From contig JAFYGK010000022.1 in assembly GCA_017543285.1 (NCBI GenBank), positions 30,786-94,785 on the forward strand: a DNA stretch of 64,000 bases. The letters are read 5' to 3'. Both the position numbers and the translations under genes were made by a program. This DNA is from Clostridia bacterium (GTDB lineage Bacteria; Bacillota; Clostridia; Oscillospirales; Acutalibacteraceae). Positions 11,094 to 20,604 of the stretch are shown one piece after another. The notes under the pieces are model-generated. The model did no database searches, was not told the origin of the DNA, and saw only the letters and a program-made list of their open reading frames with translations. Position 1 is the stretch's first letter, and each line of letters starts with the position of its first letter.

Positions 11094-14000
11094 ATGAAAC
11101 CGCTAAAACTTGAAATGCAGTGCTTCGGCTCCTTTTACGAAAGCTGTGAAATAAATTTTGAGGAGCTGAGCAGAAACAGAATATTTCTTATAACGGGACG
11201 CACCGGAAGCGGAAAAACCACTATACTCGACGCAATGTGCTGTGCGCTCTACGGAAGCGCGACAGGAGAAGGACGTCAGTGGGAACTTATGCGCAGCATG
11301 ATCGCTCCGGAAAACAAACCGACCTTCGTGAATTTTACATTTTCCATAGGCAATAAGCTCTACCGGTTCGAGCGGACAATGCAGATCAAGGAGCGAAAAA
11401 GAGGCGGCGAAAAAATAAAATCAGCCGAAACTCAAGCCGCCGCCTTTGAATTTGCCGACGGCGAATGGAGCATGATCGCCAAAAATCCGCGTGAAGTCCA
11501 GCAGGCGGCCCAGCGGCTTCTCGGCTTCACCAGAGAACAGTTTGTCCAGATAATCATACTGCCTCAGGGTGAATTCAAAAAACTGCTGCTTGCGAACTCC
11601 AAGGAAAAGAGCGTTATTCTTGAAAGCCTCTTTTTAGCCTCGCGCTGGAAGGATATTGCCGGTGCTGCCGCGTTAAAAAGCCGGCAGCTCAACGAATCGC
11701 TTCTCGCAATGCGCAGCGAATACACTGCTCTGCTCGGCTCCTTTGGCTGTTTGGCGTCAGACGACCTCGACAAAAAAATAACCGAAAGCGCGCAAAACGA
11801 AGCGTCGCTTCTAAGCGATATAGAAAAAACCGAAGGTCAGCTTTCCGAGGCGGAAAAGGAGCTTGAAAAAATGCGTTCGCTGTCCGACGCCTTTTTACAG
11901 CTTGATAAATGGCAGAGGACGGTAAAGGAACTTGAAGAAAAACAGGCCCAGATCGACTCTCTGCGCTGCGATACGGAGAAAAGCGAGAAGCTGCTTTCGC
12001 TGCTGCCGTTCTTTGACAGAATGAACGGCGCTCTGCTAAGGCATAAGCAGCAAAAGGAATCAAGCAAAAGACTTGCGGAGCAAAAGGAAAGAGCTCAGGT
12101 ATTCCTGAACGCCCGCAGGCAGAAATACGACGCGCTGCCCGCCATGAGAAAGCAGGCGGAGGAAATGCAGCTCATGGCAAAGGCTCTCAGCGAGCAAATC
12201 GAAAAGGCCAAAAGGCTTGATTACGCCAAAAATGAGCACAGAATTTTACTTGAGCGGCTCGAAAAAATCAAAAGCGAAGAGATCTCGCTCACCTGTGATC
12301 TGGATGACGCAAGGGAGAGATACAAAAAAGGCGAGCAGATATGGCGTGACACACTGGAGCAGATCGGCCGCATGCCCGAGCTGTCGGAAGGCATAAGACA
12401 TATGCAGTCGGCCGCCGACGACCTCGACCGGTTGAAAAAACAGGAACATGAGCTCAGCCGTGTATATCAGATAAAACTCATCTGCGACGAAAACGCAAAA
12501 AAGGCTCACGCCAAATATGACAGCATGAGAAGAAACGCTGAGTTTTTGCGTGATATGTTTTCACAAAACAGCGCTTATGCCCTTTCCTCCAGACTGAGCG
12601 ACGGAAGTCCCTGCCCGGTCTGCGGCTCTGCCGAGCATCCCCATCCGGCAAAAAAGCCGCAGGATTCTCCGTCGGCTCAGGACGTCAAACAGGCCGAGGA
12701 GAGCGCAAGCAACAGCTTTGACGAGCTGCAAATGGCGGTTTCCGGGCAGAACAAGGCCGCCTCCGATTATTCGGCTGTATTCGGTCTCGTTCAGGAACTT
12801 AGAGACCGGTGTAAAAAATACAAAGAATCATCCGAATACTATCGCGCTCATTCCGGGCAAATGCAGGAGGAATACAACCGGCTGGACAAAATGCAGTCTC
12901 AGCGCGGAATAATCGAAGAACGAAGGCAAAAGCTCAATTCGGAAATAAAGGATATGGAAAACAGGCTGGCGCTGCTTCAGAGCAGGAAGCTGACTGTTTC
13001 GGCGGAGGAAAGGTCAAAGCAGGACCAGATCGCCCTGATAACCGAAAGCGTCGGCGGCGAAAAGACCGCCGCTCAGCTTGAGGATGAACTTTTGCGGCTG
13101 AATGAGGAAATTAAAAAAACAGAGGCAGGCCTCGAAGCCGTACAGGATGGGTTTTTCAAGGCCGACAGAGAACTGACCCGTATCTCCGAGCAGCTTGCTT
13201 CCTCCCGAAATGCAGAAGAGGAAAAACGCGCCGCGTTCGAGGAAGCATCCCTTGAATTCAGCGGACGGCTTAAGGATTCCGGTCTGGAGCTGCGGGAAGG
13301 GATTTTCGACGGGCTGCCCGATCGCGAGCAGCTTGACCGTCGAAAAAACGCCGTCTCGCAGTTTGAAATGCAGCTTCACACGGCAAGACAGAACTTCTCC
13401 GACTGCCAATTGCGCACAAAGGGACGGGAAAAGCCTGCTTTGCATGAATATCTGCAGCGTAAGGACAGCCTTTCCGACAGGCTGTCACAGATGAAAATAT
13501 CTTTAGGAAGGCTGCAAAGCGAGCTTGGAAACATGAGATCATGCGCCGAAAGGGCGAAAAATCTCGACCGGCAGATGGTCGAAAAGGACAGGCTTTATTC
13601 AAATGTCAGCCGTATTTCCGGTTTCCTTAGCGGAAAAAACAGCTTTAATACTCCAATACACCAGTTTGTTCTCGGTATAATGCTTGAAAACATCGTGCAA
13701 TACGCAAATGTATATCTCGACCGTTTCAGCCGCGGCAAGTACAGTCTTGTGCGCGTGGACAGGGAGGGCGGTCACGGCTACAAGGGAATGGAGCTCGACG
13801 TTATAGACAGTTACATCGGAGGCTCCCGCGATGTAAAAACCCTTTCGGGCGGCGAGATTTTTATTACATCCCTGTCTTTGGCATTCGGTCTGTCCGACGC
13901 CGTGCAAAGCTTTGCCGGAGGAATACGCGTCGATTCGCTCTTTATTGACGAAGGCTTCGGCTCGCTCGACCCCGAAACGCTTGATACTGCCATGCGGGCG

Positions 14001-14135
14001 CTGAACGATATTCTGAAATCGGACAGGATCATCGGACTCATATCGCATGTCGAACAACTCAGGGATTCCATCGCGGCTCGTATCGAGGTGACAAAATCCG
14101 ACAACGGCTCGGCAAGAATCAGAATAACGGCATAG
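11094..14135 (+). CDS. sbcC: Exonuclease SbcCD subunit C (Rad50-like ATPase)
   Basis: A 1013-residue SMC-like ATPase. The N-terminal Walker A motif is TGRTGSGKTT and the Q-loop region includes LPQGEFKKLL. Two long coiled-coil arms (about 190-480 and 540-820) flank a zinc hook with CPVCG at about residue 506. The C-terminal half of the ATPase has the LSGGE signature and the Walker B segment SLFIDEGFGSLD. It opens and tethers DNA ends for SbcD. Its length is normal, and the gene ends just before a strong terminator. Confidence 0.95.
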   Translation: MKPLKLEMQCFGSFYESCEINFEELSRNRIFLITGRTGSGKTTILDAMCCALYGSATGEGRQWELMRSMIAPENKPTFVNFTFSIGNKLYRFERTMQIKERKRGGEKIKSAETQAAAFEFADGEWSMIAKNPREVQQAAQRLLGFTREQFVQIIILPQGEFKKLLLANSKEKSVILESLFLASRWKDIAGAAALKSRQLNESLLAMRSEYTALLGSFGCLASDDLDKKITESAQNEASLLSDIEKTEGQLSEAEKELEKMRSLSDAFLQLDKWQRTVKELEEKQAQIDSLRCDTEKSEKLLSLLPFFDRMNGALLRHKQQKESSKRLAEQKERAQVFLNARRQKYDALPAMRKQAEEMQLMAKALSEQIEKAKRLDYAKNEHRILLERLEKIKSEEISLTCDLDDARERYKKGEQIWRDTLEQIGRMPELSEGIRHMQSAADDLDRLKKQEHELSRVYQIKLICDENAKKAHAKYDSMRRNAEFLRDMFSQNSAYALSSRLSDGSPCPVCGSAEHPHPAKKPQDSPSAQDVKQAEESASNSFDELQMAVSGQNKAASDYSAVFGLVQELRDRCKKYKESSEYYRAHSGQMQEEYNRLDKMQSQRGIIEERRQKLNSEIKDMENRLALLQSRKLTVSAEERSKQDQIALITESVGGEKTAAQLEDELLRLNEEIKKTEAGLEAVQDGFFKADRELTRISEQLASSRNAEEEKRAAFEEASLEFSGRLKDSGLELREGIFDGLPDREQLDRRKNAVSQFEMQLHTARQNFSDCQLRTKGREKPALHEYLQRKDSLSDRLSQMKISLGRLQSELGNMRSCAERAKNLDRQMVEKDRLYSNVSRISGFLSGKNSFNTPIHQFVLGIMLENIVQYANVYLDRFSRGKYSLVRVDREGGHGYKGMELDVIDSYIGGSRDVKTLSGGEIFITSLSLAFGLSDAVQSFAGGIRVDSLFIDEGFGSLDPETLDTAMRALNDILKSDRIIGLISHVEQLRDSIAARIEVTKSDNGSARIRITA

Positions 14136-14154
14136 CGCGGATAAATCCGGACAC

Positions 14155-14198
14155 AAAAAACACCCTGTACCGTAAAGGTGCAGGGTGCGGTTTTTTAC
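14155..14198. terminator. Bidirectional terminator between sbcC and the CpsD-like gene
   Basis: An 11-base-pair stem with one wobble pair (14161-14171 with 14177-14187), an A-run on the left and TTTTTT on the right. It serves both convergent units. Confidence 0.85.
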
Positions 14199-14201
14199 CT
14201 G

Positions 14202-14915
14202 TCAGTCGTTTCCGTATCTGTAGCCGTATCCGTATCTGTAGTAGTAGCTGTTTCTGTGATCGCCGACCTTGATGTTGTTCATGACAACGCCGATTATGTT
14301 GGCGTTTACCATGTTAAGGTTTTTGATGGAAAGCTCCAGCGAGGTCATATCGACTATGCCGGCGGAAACTACCAGCAGCACGCTGTCGGCATACTTTGAA
14401 AGTATCGCTGCGTCGGCCAGGGCAAGCACCGGGGGAGTATCCAGAATTATGATGTCATATTTTGTTCTGAGATATTCGATAAGCTGTCTGAGCGCCTCGC
14501 TCCTGAGCAGCTCGGTCGGGTTGGGCGGACGAATTCCGCAGGGCAGAAGGAAAAGATTATCCCTGTCGGTCGGCTTTATGGCGTCCTCTATCTTGCTCTT
14601 ACCGGTCAGAACGGTGGTTACGCCCGTTGTCGAAGGAACGTTGAAGATCCTGTGCTGTACAGGCTTTCTCAGGTCGAGGTCCACAATAAGAACACGCTTG
14701 TCCGACTGCGCAAAGGCAACGCCCAGATTTGAAATGGTTGTGGATTTTCCTTCCGCCTGAAGAGAACTTGTAATCAGGATAACCTGCTGTTTCTGGTCTA
14801 TTCCGTAAAAATCAAGATTGGTTTGAAGCATGCTGTATGCTTCCATGCTCGCGCTGTCCAGCCTGAGCTTATAGTATTCACGCTGTTTTCTTTTTCCTCT
14901 TTTGGCTTTGTTCAT
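14202..14915 (-). CDS. CpsD/CapB-type bacterial tyrosine kinase
   Basis: A 237-residue cytoplasmic P-loop tyrosine kinase. The Walker A region is AEGKST, Walker A' is LIVDLDLRKP and Walker B is IIILDTPP. The C-terminal tail ends in a cluster of seven tyrosines (YYYRYGYGYRY), the autophosphorylation site of this family. It needs a CpsC-like membrane activator, which is encoded just upstream with a 15-base gap. In the family the pair controls polymerisation or export of surface polysaccharide. No glycosyltransferase lies nearby; the nearest polysaccharide genes are about 41 kb away. Confidence 0.9.
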   Translation of the reverse strand: MNKAKRGKRKQREYYKLRLDSASMEAYSMLQTNLDFYGIDQKQQVILITSSLQAEGKSTTISNLGVAFAQSDKRVLIVDLDLRKPVQHRIFNVPSTTGVTTVLTGKSKIEDAIKPTDRDNLFLLPCGIRPPNPTELLRSEALRQLIEYLRTKYDIIILDTPPVLALADAAILSKYADSVLLVVSAGIVDMTSLELSIKNLNMVNANIIGVVMNNIKVGDHRNSYYYRYGYGYRYGND

Positions 14916-14930
14916 AACATTTGCCGCGGA

Positions 14931-15929
14931 TCAGGAGTTACTCTCCGCGCCCTCCTTTCCGTCATATCCGGAGGTGATATCCTCAAAGTCGGTCCTGGAT
15001 AATAATTCATCTGCTTCGTTGAGATATCTCTGGATTATATCGTCGGTATCGCTGAAGTCGGTCTCCGAAATCGCCGTACCACCGAACCCTTCGGTCGTTT
15101 CAGGAACGCCGACGTCCGCAGAAGCAGCAAACGGTTTCTGATCAATGGATATTTCTTTCTCCGTTTCCTTCGGTATTTCACGGATTATCGTGGTCTGATT
15201 CTTGCCGTCTGCCCCGTTGGACTGCCCGACCTTGCTCTGCACCTGCATCTTATCAAATTCGGGAATAACACCGAGAACGGGAATATCAAAATTGGATTCA
15301 AAATCCTCAACCGATTTTATCGCCTTATCAAGCATAAGGATCAGATAAAGCAATCCCACGCCGAGGAAGAACCCGACAAATCCTCCGAACAGCATAATCG
15401 AACGCACATCAGGTGCAACCGGTTTGTTCGGCACCTTCGCATGGTCTATTATTTCCACGTTGTCCATGTCGTAGTATTCTTTTATGGTGGATTTAAGCTG
15501 CTCTGCAATATACTCGGCAGCCTTGTAGCAGACCATCGGATCGCCGTTTTTCACCGTAATGGTAAAACCTCTGGAATTCCCCTGCGAGGCAACCGAAACC
15601 TTATTTACCGAAATGGAACCGAGCTTATCCTTTGCAAGCTCGGCGTTGACGTTTTCAATAAGGGTGCGGCTGGTCGCAAAAAGACGATAGTCGGCGATAA
15701 GAGAGTTTATAAGTGAAACATCAGAGCTGGTGACCTGCTCGTTTTTGTTTGCATCGCTTTTACTGTTGGCAAAAATGAGAACCGAAGCCGAATACTCCCT
15801 GTCCATAAAGGTGGTCGCGCCGTATGCCAGACCCAGACCGATTATGGTCGTAATGACGACAATCCACCATTTTTCCCTGATAAGATTGCCTATCCTCCGC
15901 ATCAGGTTTTCAACTTTTTTATCACGCAT
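14931..15929 (-). CDS. CpsC/Wzz-family chain-length regulator and kinase activator
   Basis: A 332-residue membrane protein with two transmembrane segments (about 22-40 and 178-200) around an extracytoplasmic Wzz domain. The region after the second segment includes the family motif IPVLGVIPEF. About 105 further residues then follow, rich in Ser, Asp, Glu and Gln; this tail is longer than in typical CpsC proteins, which end soon after that motif. The open frame begins at 15998, but ATG 15929 (AAGGAG eleven bases before it, giving MRDKKVENL) fits the family. It is first in a two-gene operon with the kinase and has its own promoter. Confidence 0.85.
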   Translation of the reverse strand: MRDKKVENLMRRIGNLIREKWWIVVITTIIGLGLAYGATTFMDREYSASVLIFANSKSDANKNEQVTSSDVSLINSLIADYRLFATSRTLIENVNAELAKDKLGSISVNKVSVASQGNSRGFTITVKNGDPMVCYKAAEYIAEQLKSTIKEYYDMDNVEIIDHAKVPNKPVAPDVRSIMLFGGFVGFFLGVGLLYLILMLDKAIKSVEDFESNFDIPVLGVIPEFDKMQVQSKVGQSNGADGKNQTTIIREIPKETEKEISIDQKPFAASADVGVPETTEGFGGTAISETDFSDTDDIIQRYLNEADELLSRTDFEDITSGYDGKEGAESNS

Positions 15930-16021
15930 CTGCCCTTCGCTCCTTGAAAAATTCCTGATATAAATTACATATGATACTGAAAGCCCGCAACGCAGCATGT
16001 ATTTACACAGAACTAATATAA

Positions 16022-16050
16022 ATAATACATGTAATCCATGAAAAAGTCAA
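16022..16050 (-). promoter_or_regulatory. SigA-type promoter for the CpsC-CpsD pair
   Basis: Leftward TTGACT (16045-16050), a 17-base spacer and TATTAT (16022-16027). It lies about 95 bases upstream of the CpsC start. Confidence 0.75.
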
Positions 16051-16116
16051 TGCCTTGTTGCTTTTTTATGATTGCCGATAAAAAACAAAAATCATCAGCA
16101 TAAGCCAGGGCATTTG

Positions 16117-16145
16117 TAGACAAGCAGGCTCTTTTGCTGTATAAT
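16117..16145 (+). promoter_or_regulatory. SigA-type promoter for the yfbR-metH operon
   Basis: TAGACA (16117-16122), a 17-base spacer and a perfect TATAAT (16140-16145). The predicted start is near 16152, which favours the start codon at 16180 for the first gene. Confidence 0.7.
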
Positions 16146-16179
16146 TTTGAAAAGGGAAATAATCATGAGGAGTACAAAA

Positions 16180-16761
16180 ATGAGTAATTTCTTTGCCGTG
16201 ATGGCACGCATGAAATATATAAACCGCTGGGGGCTTATGCGCAACACAAGATACGAAAATCTTTCCGAACACTCTCTCGACGTTGCCATGATATCGCACG
16301 CGCTCTGCGTTATCGGAAACAGGCGGCTGGGGAAAAGCTTCGATGCCGACCGTGCTGCGATTTTATCCGTTTACCACGACTGCTCTGAGATCCTGACCGG
16401 CGATCTGCCCACTCCCGTTAAATATTTCAACCGCGAAATAGACAGCGTCTATCACGATATTGAGGATAATTCTCGCAGAAGGCTGCTTTCGCTTCTGCCG
16501 GACGATATTCGCGAGGAATATGACGGCATACTCAGCCTTAAAGACGAGGATCCCGAACTGCTGCGGCTTGTCAAGGCAGCTGATAAAATTTCGGCAATAA
16601 TTAAGTGCATAGAGGAAAAGGGCTGCGGCAACCATGAATTTGACAAAGCCTACAGCGCGCTGACAAAGGCCGTGGAAAGAATGGACATCCCCGAGGCAAA
16701 TATTTTCATGGAGGAGTTTTTGCCCGGTTACGCTCTGTCGCTCGACGAGCAGGGAATATGA
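16180..16761 (+). CDS. yfbR: YfbR-like 5'-deoxynucleotidase, HD superfamily
   Basis: A 193-residue HD-domain phosphohydrolase. It begins FFAVMARMKYINRWGLMRN, very close to the YfbR N-terminus. Metal ligands are visible in SEHSLDVA, the YHDCSEI motif and GDLPTP. YfbR removes phosphate from deoxynucleoside 5'-monophosphates in nucleotide salvage. ATG 16180 is chosen over 16147 and 16165 because GAGGAG lies seven bases before it and it gives the family N-terminus. The next gene starts three bases after the stop, so they are co-transcribed. Confidence 0.88.
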   Translation: MSNFFAVMARMKYINRWGLMRNTRYENLSEHSLDVAMISHALCVIGNRRLGKSFDADRAAILSVYHDCSEILTGDLPTPVKYFNREIDSVYHDIEDNSRRRLLSLLPDDIREEYDGILSLKDEDPELLRLVKAADKISAIIKCIEEKGCGNHEFDKAYSALTKAVERMDIPEANIFMEEFLPGYALSLDEQGI

Positions 16762-16764
16762 ACT

Positions 16765-17445
16765 ATGTATGTTTTACAGCTTGACAGGCTCTGCCCTTCC
16801 CGAAGCGAGACGCTCAGATACCTCGGTCATGACGGGCAGGATATTTCCGGTGATCTCGATTGCAGCATATCCAAATGCATCGGTATGATAGGCCGGACAG
16901 CACGGCCCAGATGCGTTTACGATGTGTTTGACGTCTGTCAGCGCGATAACGGAGTGCTTCTGGGAGGCTCTCTCCTTCTCCGGAGCCTTGACGTAAAAAG
17001 ATTGCTGCGAGACTGCAAAAAAGCTGTGCTTTTTGCCGCGACGCTTGGCGGAGCCATCGACAATGAGATCAGACTTGCGCAGGAGCTTGACCCGGCAAAG
17101 GCAGTGATCCTGAACGCGGCCGCTGCAGCGCTCATCGAGCAGCAATGCGACAGCATTGAAGCAAAGCTGAAAAAGCAGCTCAACGCCCAAAGCATCACGC
17201 GCCGGTTCAGCTGCGGCTACGGCGATCTGCCGCTTGAAAAGCAGCCCGAGCTGCTGCGCGCTCTGGACGCGCAAAGAAAAATCGGCCTGAGCGTTTCCGA
17301 CGGCGGAATAATGCTGCCCAAAAAGTCGGTCACTGCCATCTTCGGAATATGCGACGGCGCGGATTTGTCCGGCAGCGACGCGGATCTTTGCAAGATCAAA
17401 TGCACCCAATGCCAGAAAACCGACTGCGTATTCAGACGCGGGTGA
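16765..17445 (+). CDS. Stand-alone B12-dependent methionine synthase reactivation-domain protein
   Basis: A 226-residue protein resembling the C-terminal activation domain of MetH. Recognisable pieces are FAATLGGAIDNE, the YGDLPLEKQ segment and the late SVTAIFGICDG region. In full-length MetH this domain binds AdoMet and re-methylates oxidised cob(II)alamin. The metH product encoded next lacks it, so the two proteins probably work together. A short Cys-rich C-terminus (CTQCQKTDC) is an addition that could bind metal or iron-sulfur; that is a guess. It is flanked closely by yfbR (3 bases) and metH (37 bases). Confidence 0.82.
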   Translation: MYVLQLDRLCPSRSETLRYLGHDGQDISGDLDCSISKCIGMIGRTARPRCVYDVFDVCQRDNGVLLGGSLLLRSLDVKRLLRDCKKAVLFAATLGGAIDNEIRLAQELDPAKAVILNAAAAALIEQQCDSIEAKLKKQLNAQSITRRFSCGYGDLPLEKQPELLRALDAQRKIGLSVSDGGIMLPKKSVTAIFGICDGADLSGSDADLCKIKCTQCQKTDCVFRRG

Positions 17446-17482
17446 AGGATTTTTACATCACAGCATGCGAAAGGAAACAACG

Positions 17483-19858
17483 ATGAAATTCGCAGACTTC
17501 ATAAAGAACCGTTCCGTCTTTTTAGACGGCGGTCTGGGAACCGTTCTTCAGGACAAAAAGCTCAGGCCGGGCGAAAACCCGCAGCTTCTTAACCTGACCG
17601 ATCCTCAGCTTATTACCGGGATTCATGAGATGTACTATGCCGCAGGCTCGGACATTGTTCTGACCAACACTTTCGGCGCAAACCGCCTGAAACTGCCGGG
17701 AGACGTTTCTGTTGAGAGCATAGTCAAAGCAGGCGTTGACTGCGCAAAAGCCGCCGCGGCTGAATTTGAAAATAAATTCGTCGCGCTGGATATCGGTCCG
17801 CTCGGTCAGCTTCTGGAGCCTATGGGAACACTGAGCTTTGACGAAGCCTATGAAATGTTCAAAGAGCAGATAACCGTCGGAGCGGAATGCGGCGCGGACG
17901 TAATATATATAGAGACCATGACCGATCTGCAGGAGGCTCGCGCCGCCGTGCTTGCCGCAAAGGAAAACAGCTGCCTTCCGGTGTTTTGTACCATGTCCTT
18001 TGAGCAGGATATGCGAACCTTCACAGGCTGCCCGATATCGGCCATGGCGCTGACTCTGACCGGACTCGGCTGCGACGCCATAGGTATAAACTGCTCGCTC
18101 GGTCCGGTGGAAATGCTGCCCATGGCCGAGGAGCTCACAAAATGGACAAACCTGCCCATAATAATAAAGCCCAACGCCGGTCTGCCGCAGCTTATCGACG
18201 GCAAAAGCCGCTACAGCATTACCGTTGAGCAGTTTTGCGAAGCGATGGCGAAAATCGCCGATCTGGGAGTTTCGCTTCTCGGAGGCTGCTGCGGCACAAC
18301 TCCGGAATATATCCGTATGCTCACATCCATGCTGAAAGGAAAAACACCGGCGCTGCGTGAAAAGGCCGCAAGATGCGCCGTTTGCTCCGGCTCAAAAACG
18401 GTAGAAATTGACCGCGTGCGCATTATCGGCGAGAGAATCAATCCGACCGGAAAAAAGCTGTTTCAGCAGGCTCTGCGCGAAAACAACATCGGCTATATAG
18501 TAAAGCAGGCCGCCGAGCAGTTTGACGGAGGCGCGGACATCCTTGATATAAACGTCGGCCTCCCGCAGATCGACGAGCCGAAAATGATGAAACGCGTGGT
18601 CGGCGCGGTTCAGGGAGTCGTCAATCTGCCGCTGCAAATAGATTCGTCCGACATAAAGGCGATCGAAGCGGGCCTGCGCTGTTTCTGCGGCAAGGCCATA
18701 GTCAATTCGGTCAACGGTTCAAAGGAAAGCCTTGAAGCCGTTCTGCCCGTCGTCAAGAAGTACGGCGCGTGCGTAGTCGGCCTTACGCTGGACGAAAAGG
18801 GAATACCCAAGACAGCGCAGGAACGATTTGATATAGCGCAGAGGATCTATGACCGCGCGGTTTCCGTCGGCATACCTCCTCAGGATATTATCATCGACTG
18901 CCTGACGCTGACATCCAGCGCCGAGCAGGAAATAGCATATGAAACACTGACGGCGCTGAAAATGGTGAAAGAGCGCCTTAACGTCAAAACAGCGCTGGGC
19001 GTTTCCAATATTTCCTTCGGTCTGCCGGCGCGTGAAAGGCTAAATCTCACCTTTTTCACCCTCGCCATGGCGCACGGACTCGATCTGCCCATAATCAACC
19101 CCAATGTCAAGTCAATAGTGGACGCCGTTTACTGCTTCCATCAGCTAAAAAATATTGATCGCGGCAGTGAAAACTATATAGAGCGGTTTTCGCAGGAGGC
19201 CTCTGCTCCTGCTGTGCCTGCAAAGGCAGAAGGCAAAAGCATTGAATACTGCATTGCGAAGGGTCTCAGTGAGGAAGCGGTGCAGTGCTGCCGCGAACTT
19301 CTTAAAACTGTCGAGCCGTTTGAGCTGATACAGACCCGCCTGATGCCCTGTCTGGACGGCATAGGCGAGAAATTTGAGAAAAAGCAGATTTTTTTGCCGC
19401 AGCTTATGCAATCGGCAACGGCGGCAAAGGCAGCCTTTGCCGAGGTGCGTGAGTTTATGAGCCGCAGCTCAAACGACGCGCAGACGGGCAAAAAGGTAAT
19501 ACTTGCGACGGTCAAGGGCGACGTTCACGACATAGGCAAGAGCATTGTCAAGGCGGTGCTGGAAAACTACGGATTCGATGTAATTGATCTGGGCTACAAT
19601 GTTCCGGTAGAAACCGTTGTGGAAGCCGCCAGAGAGAACAGCGTCCGCCTCGTCGGACTGTCCGCGCTCATGACAACGACGCTCGCCGGTATGGAGGAAA
19701 CCATTCGGGCATTGCGCGATAACAATATCGACTGCAAAATCGTGGTCGGCGGAGCCGTGCTCAATCCGGATTACGCCCGTCAGATGGGCGCCGATTATTA
19801 TGCTAAGGATGCGCAGGAAACAGCAAGGATAGCAAGGGAATTCTTCGGGCAGGCATGA
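17483..19858 (+). CDS. metH: Cobalamin-dependent methionine synthase lacking the reactivation domain
   Basis: A 791-residue protein that moves a methyl group from methyltetrahydrofolate to homocysteine. Residues about 1-290 are the homocysteine methyltransferase barrel with zinc-binding Cys motifs (GINCS, GGCCG). About 310-570 is the pterin-binding barrel (GERINPTG, DINVG). About 590-790 holds the cobalamin cap and Rossmann domain with GDVHDIGK, whose His ligates cobalt. The AdoMet-binding reactivation domain of the 1200-residue form is absent and is supplied by the gene just upstream. ATG 17483 has AAAGGA before it; the frame itself opens at 17465. Confidence 0.93.
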   Translation: MKFADFIKNRSVFLDGGLGTVLQDKKLRPGENPQLLNLTDPQLITGIHEMYYAAGSDIVLTNTFGANRLKLPGDVSVESIVKAGVDCAKAAAAEFENKFVALDIGPLGQLLEPMGTLSFDEAYEMFKEQITVGAECGADVIYIETMTDLQEARAAVLAAKENSCLPVFCTMSFEQDMRTFTGCPISAMALTLTGLGCDAIGINCSLGPVEMLPMAEELTKWTNLPIIIKPNAGLPQLIDGKSRYSITVEQFCEAMAKIADLGVSLLGGCCGTTPEYIRMLTSMLKGKTPALREKAARCAVCSGSKTVEIDRVRIIGERINPTGKKLFQQALRENNIGYIVKQAAEQFDGGADILDINVGLPQIDEPKMMKRVVGAVQGVVNLPLQIDSSDIKAIEAGLRCFCGKAIVNSVNGSKESLEAVLPVVKKYGACVVGLTLDEKGIPKTAQERFDIAQRIYDRAVSVGIPPQDIIIDCLTLTSSAEQEIAYETLTALKMVKERLNVKTALGVSNISFGLPARERLNLTFFTLAMAHGLDLPIINPNVKSIVDAVYCFHQLKNIDRGSENYIERFSQEASAPAVPAKAEGKSIEYCIAKGLSEEAVQCCRELLKTVEPFELIQTRLMPCLDGIGEKFEKKQIFLPQLMQSATAAKAAFAEVREFMSRSSNDAQTGKKVILATVKGDVHDIGKSIVKAVLENYGFDVIDLGYNVPVETVVEAARENSVRLVGLSALMTTTLAGMEETIRALRDNNIDCKIVVGGAVLNPDYARQMGADYYAKDAQETARIAREFFGQA

Positions 19859-19918
19859 CGCCCGGGTCCGCGTATATCGGTCAGACAATGCCGTATGGCA
19901 AAATCAACGGAGAAAAAA

Positions 19919-20560
19919 ATGGCAAGCATTTTTGAAATTTCAAAAGGCGCGGTCAGGGCAAAGGAATATCCCGGCTGTACGTCGCAGTTCTTTATTTTAC
20001 AGAAATACGAAAAATACATCCAAACCCGACTCGCTGTTGACCCCGATAAACCTCCTGCGCTCGAAAACTACCGGGGAGCAGGCCGGCGCGGCATAAATTT
20101 TTATATGCCCCTGAAGCGCGGCATTTCCGCAAAAGACAAAAAGCTCCTGCGTGAGCTTGACGACTTCACGCAGGATATTGATGAATTTCTCCTGATCGAA
20201 GAAAATGCCGTACGGCTTAAAGGCATGTTCGCCGATTCAGCCGACTACGACATAATCTGGGCAAGGGTCGCGGACAGCGATGACGAGGCCCCCGCCGGAT
20301 ATTGCTCGCTTGGTTTTGACGTTTGCTATCCCCTTTGCTTTGACGAGACCTTTTCCGCGGTACTGACGGCGGCAAACCGGATGAAACTGGGCGACAGACT
20401 GAACGGGAACGGCCTTTTCGACAGTCCTTTTGCCGCTCAGCAATTCCTCGTTGACTACGCAAAGCAGGATTTTTGTGACGAAGGCGAATTCTGCATCAGT
20501 GAAATCTTCGGAAAACCGGATGAAGAGAAAATAATCGTATTCCCGGGAAAGCAGCAATAA
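19919..20560 (+). CDS. Protein of unknown function
   Basis: A 213-residue protein with no signal peptide or membrane segment, so probably cytoplasmic. I do not recognise a family. It is acidic and contains the stretches RRGINFYMPLKRG and GYCSLGFDVCYPLCFDE. ATG 19919 is chosen because GGAG lies just before it; the frame also opens at 19895. It follows metH by 60 bases and ends at a terminator, so it is the last gene of the yfbR-metH unit or is weakly attached to it. Confidence 0.65.
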   Translation: MASIFEISKGAVRAKEYPGCTSQFFILQKYEKYIQTRLAVDPDKPPALENYRGAGRRGINFYMPLKRGISAKDKKLLRELDDFTQDIDEFLLIEENAVRLKGMFADSADYDIIWARVADSDDEAPAGYCSLGFDVCYPLCFDETFSAVLTAANRMKLGDRLNGNGLFDSPFAAQQFLVDYAKQDFCDEGEFCISEIFGKPDEEKIIVFPGKQQ

Positions 20561-20563
20561 ATC

Positions 20564-20600
20564 AAAACAGGCCAGCTCAAACCGGTCGGCCTGTTTTTTA
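20564..20600. terminator. Terminator after the metH unit, also facing aroK
   Basis: A 10-base-pair stem (20564-20573 with 20588-20597) with A-run and T-run flanks. It could act in both directions between these convergent genes. Confidence 0.8.
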
Positions 20601-20604
20601 TGCG

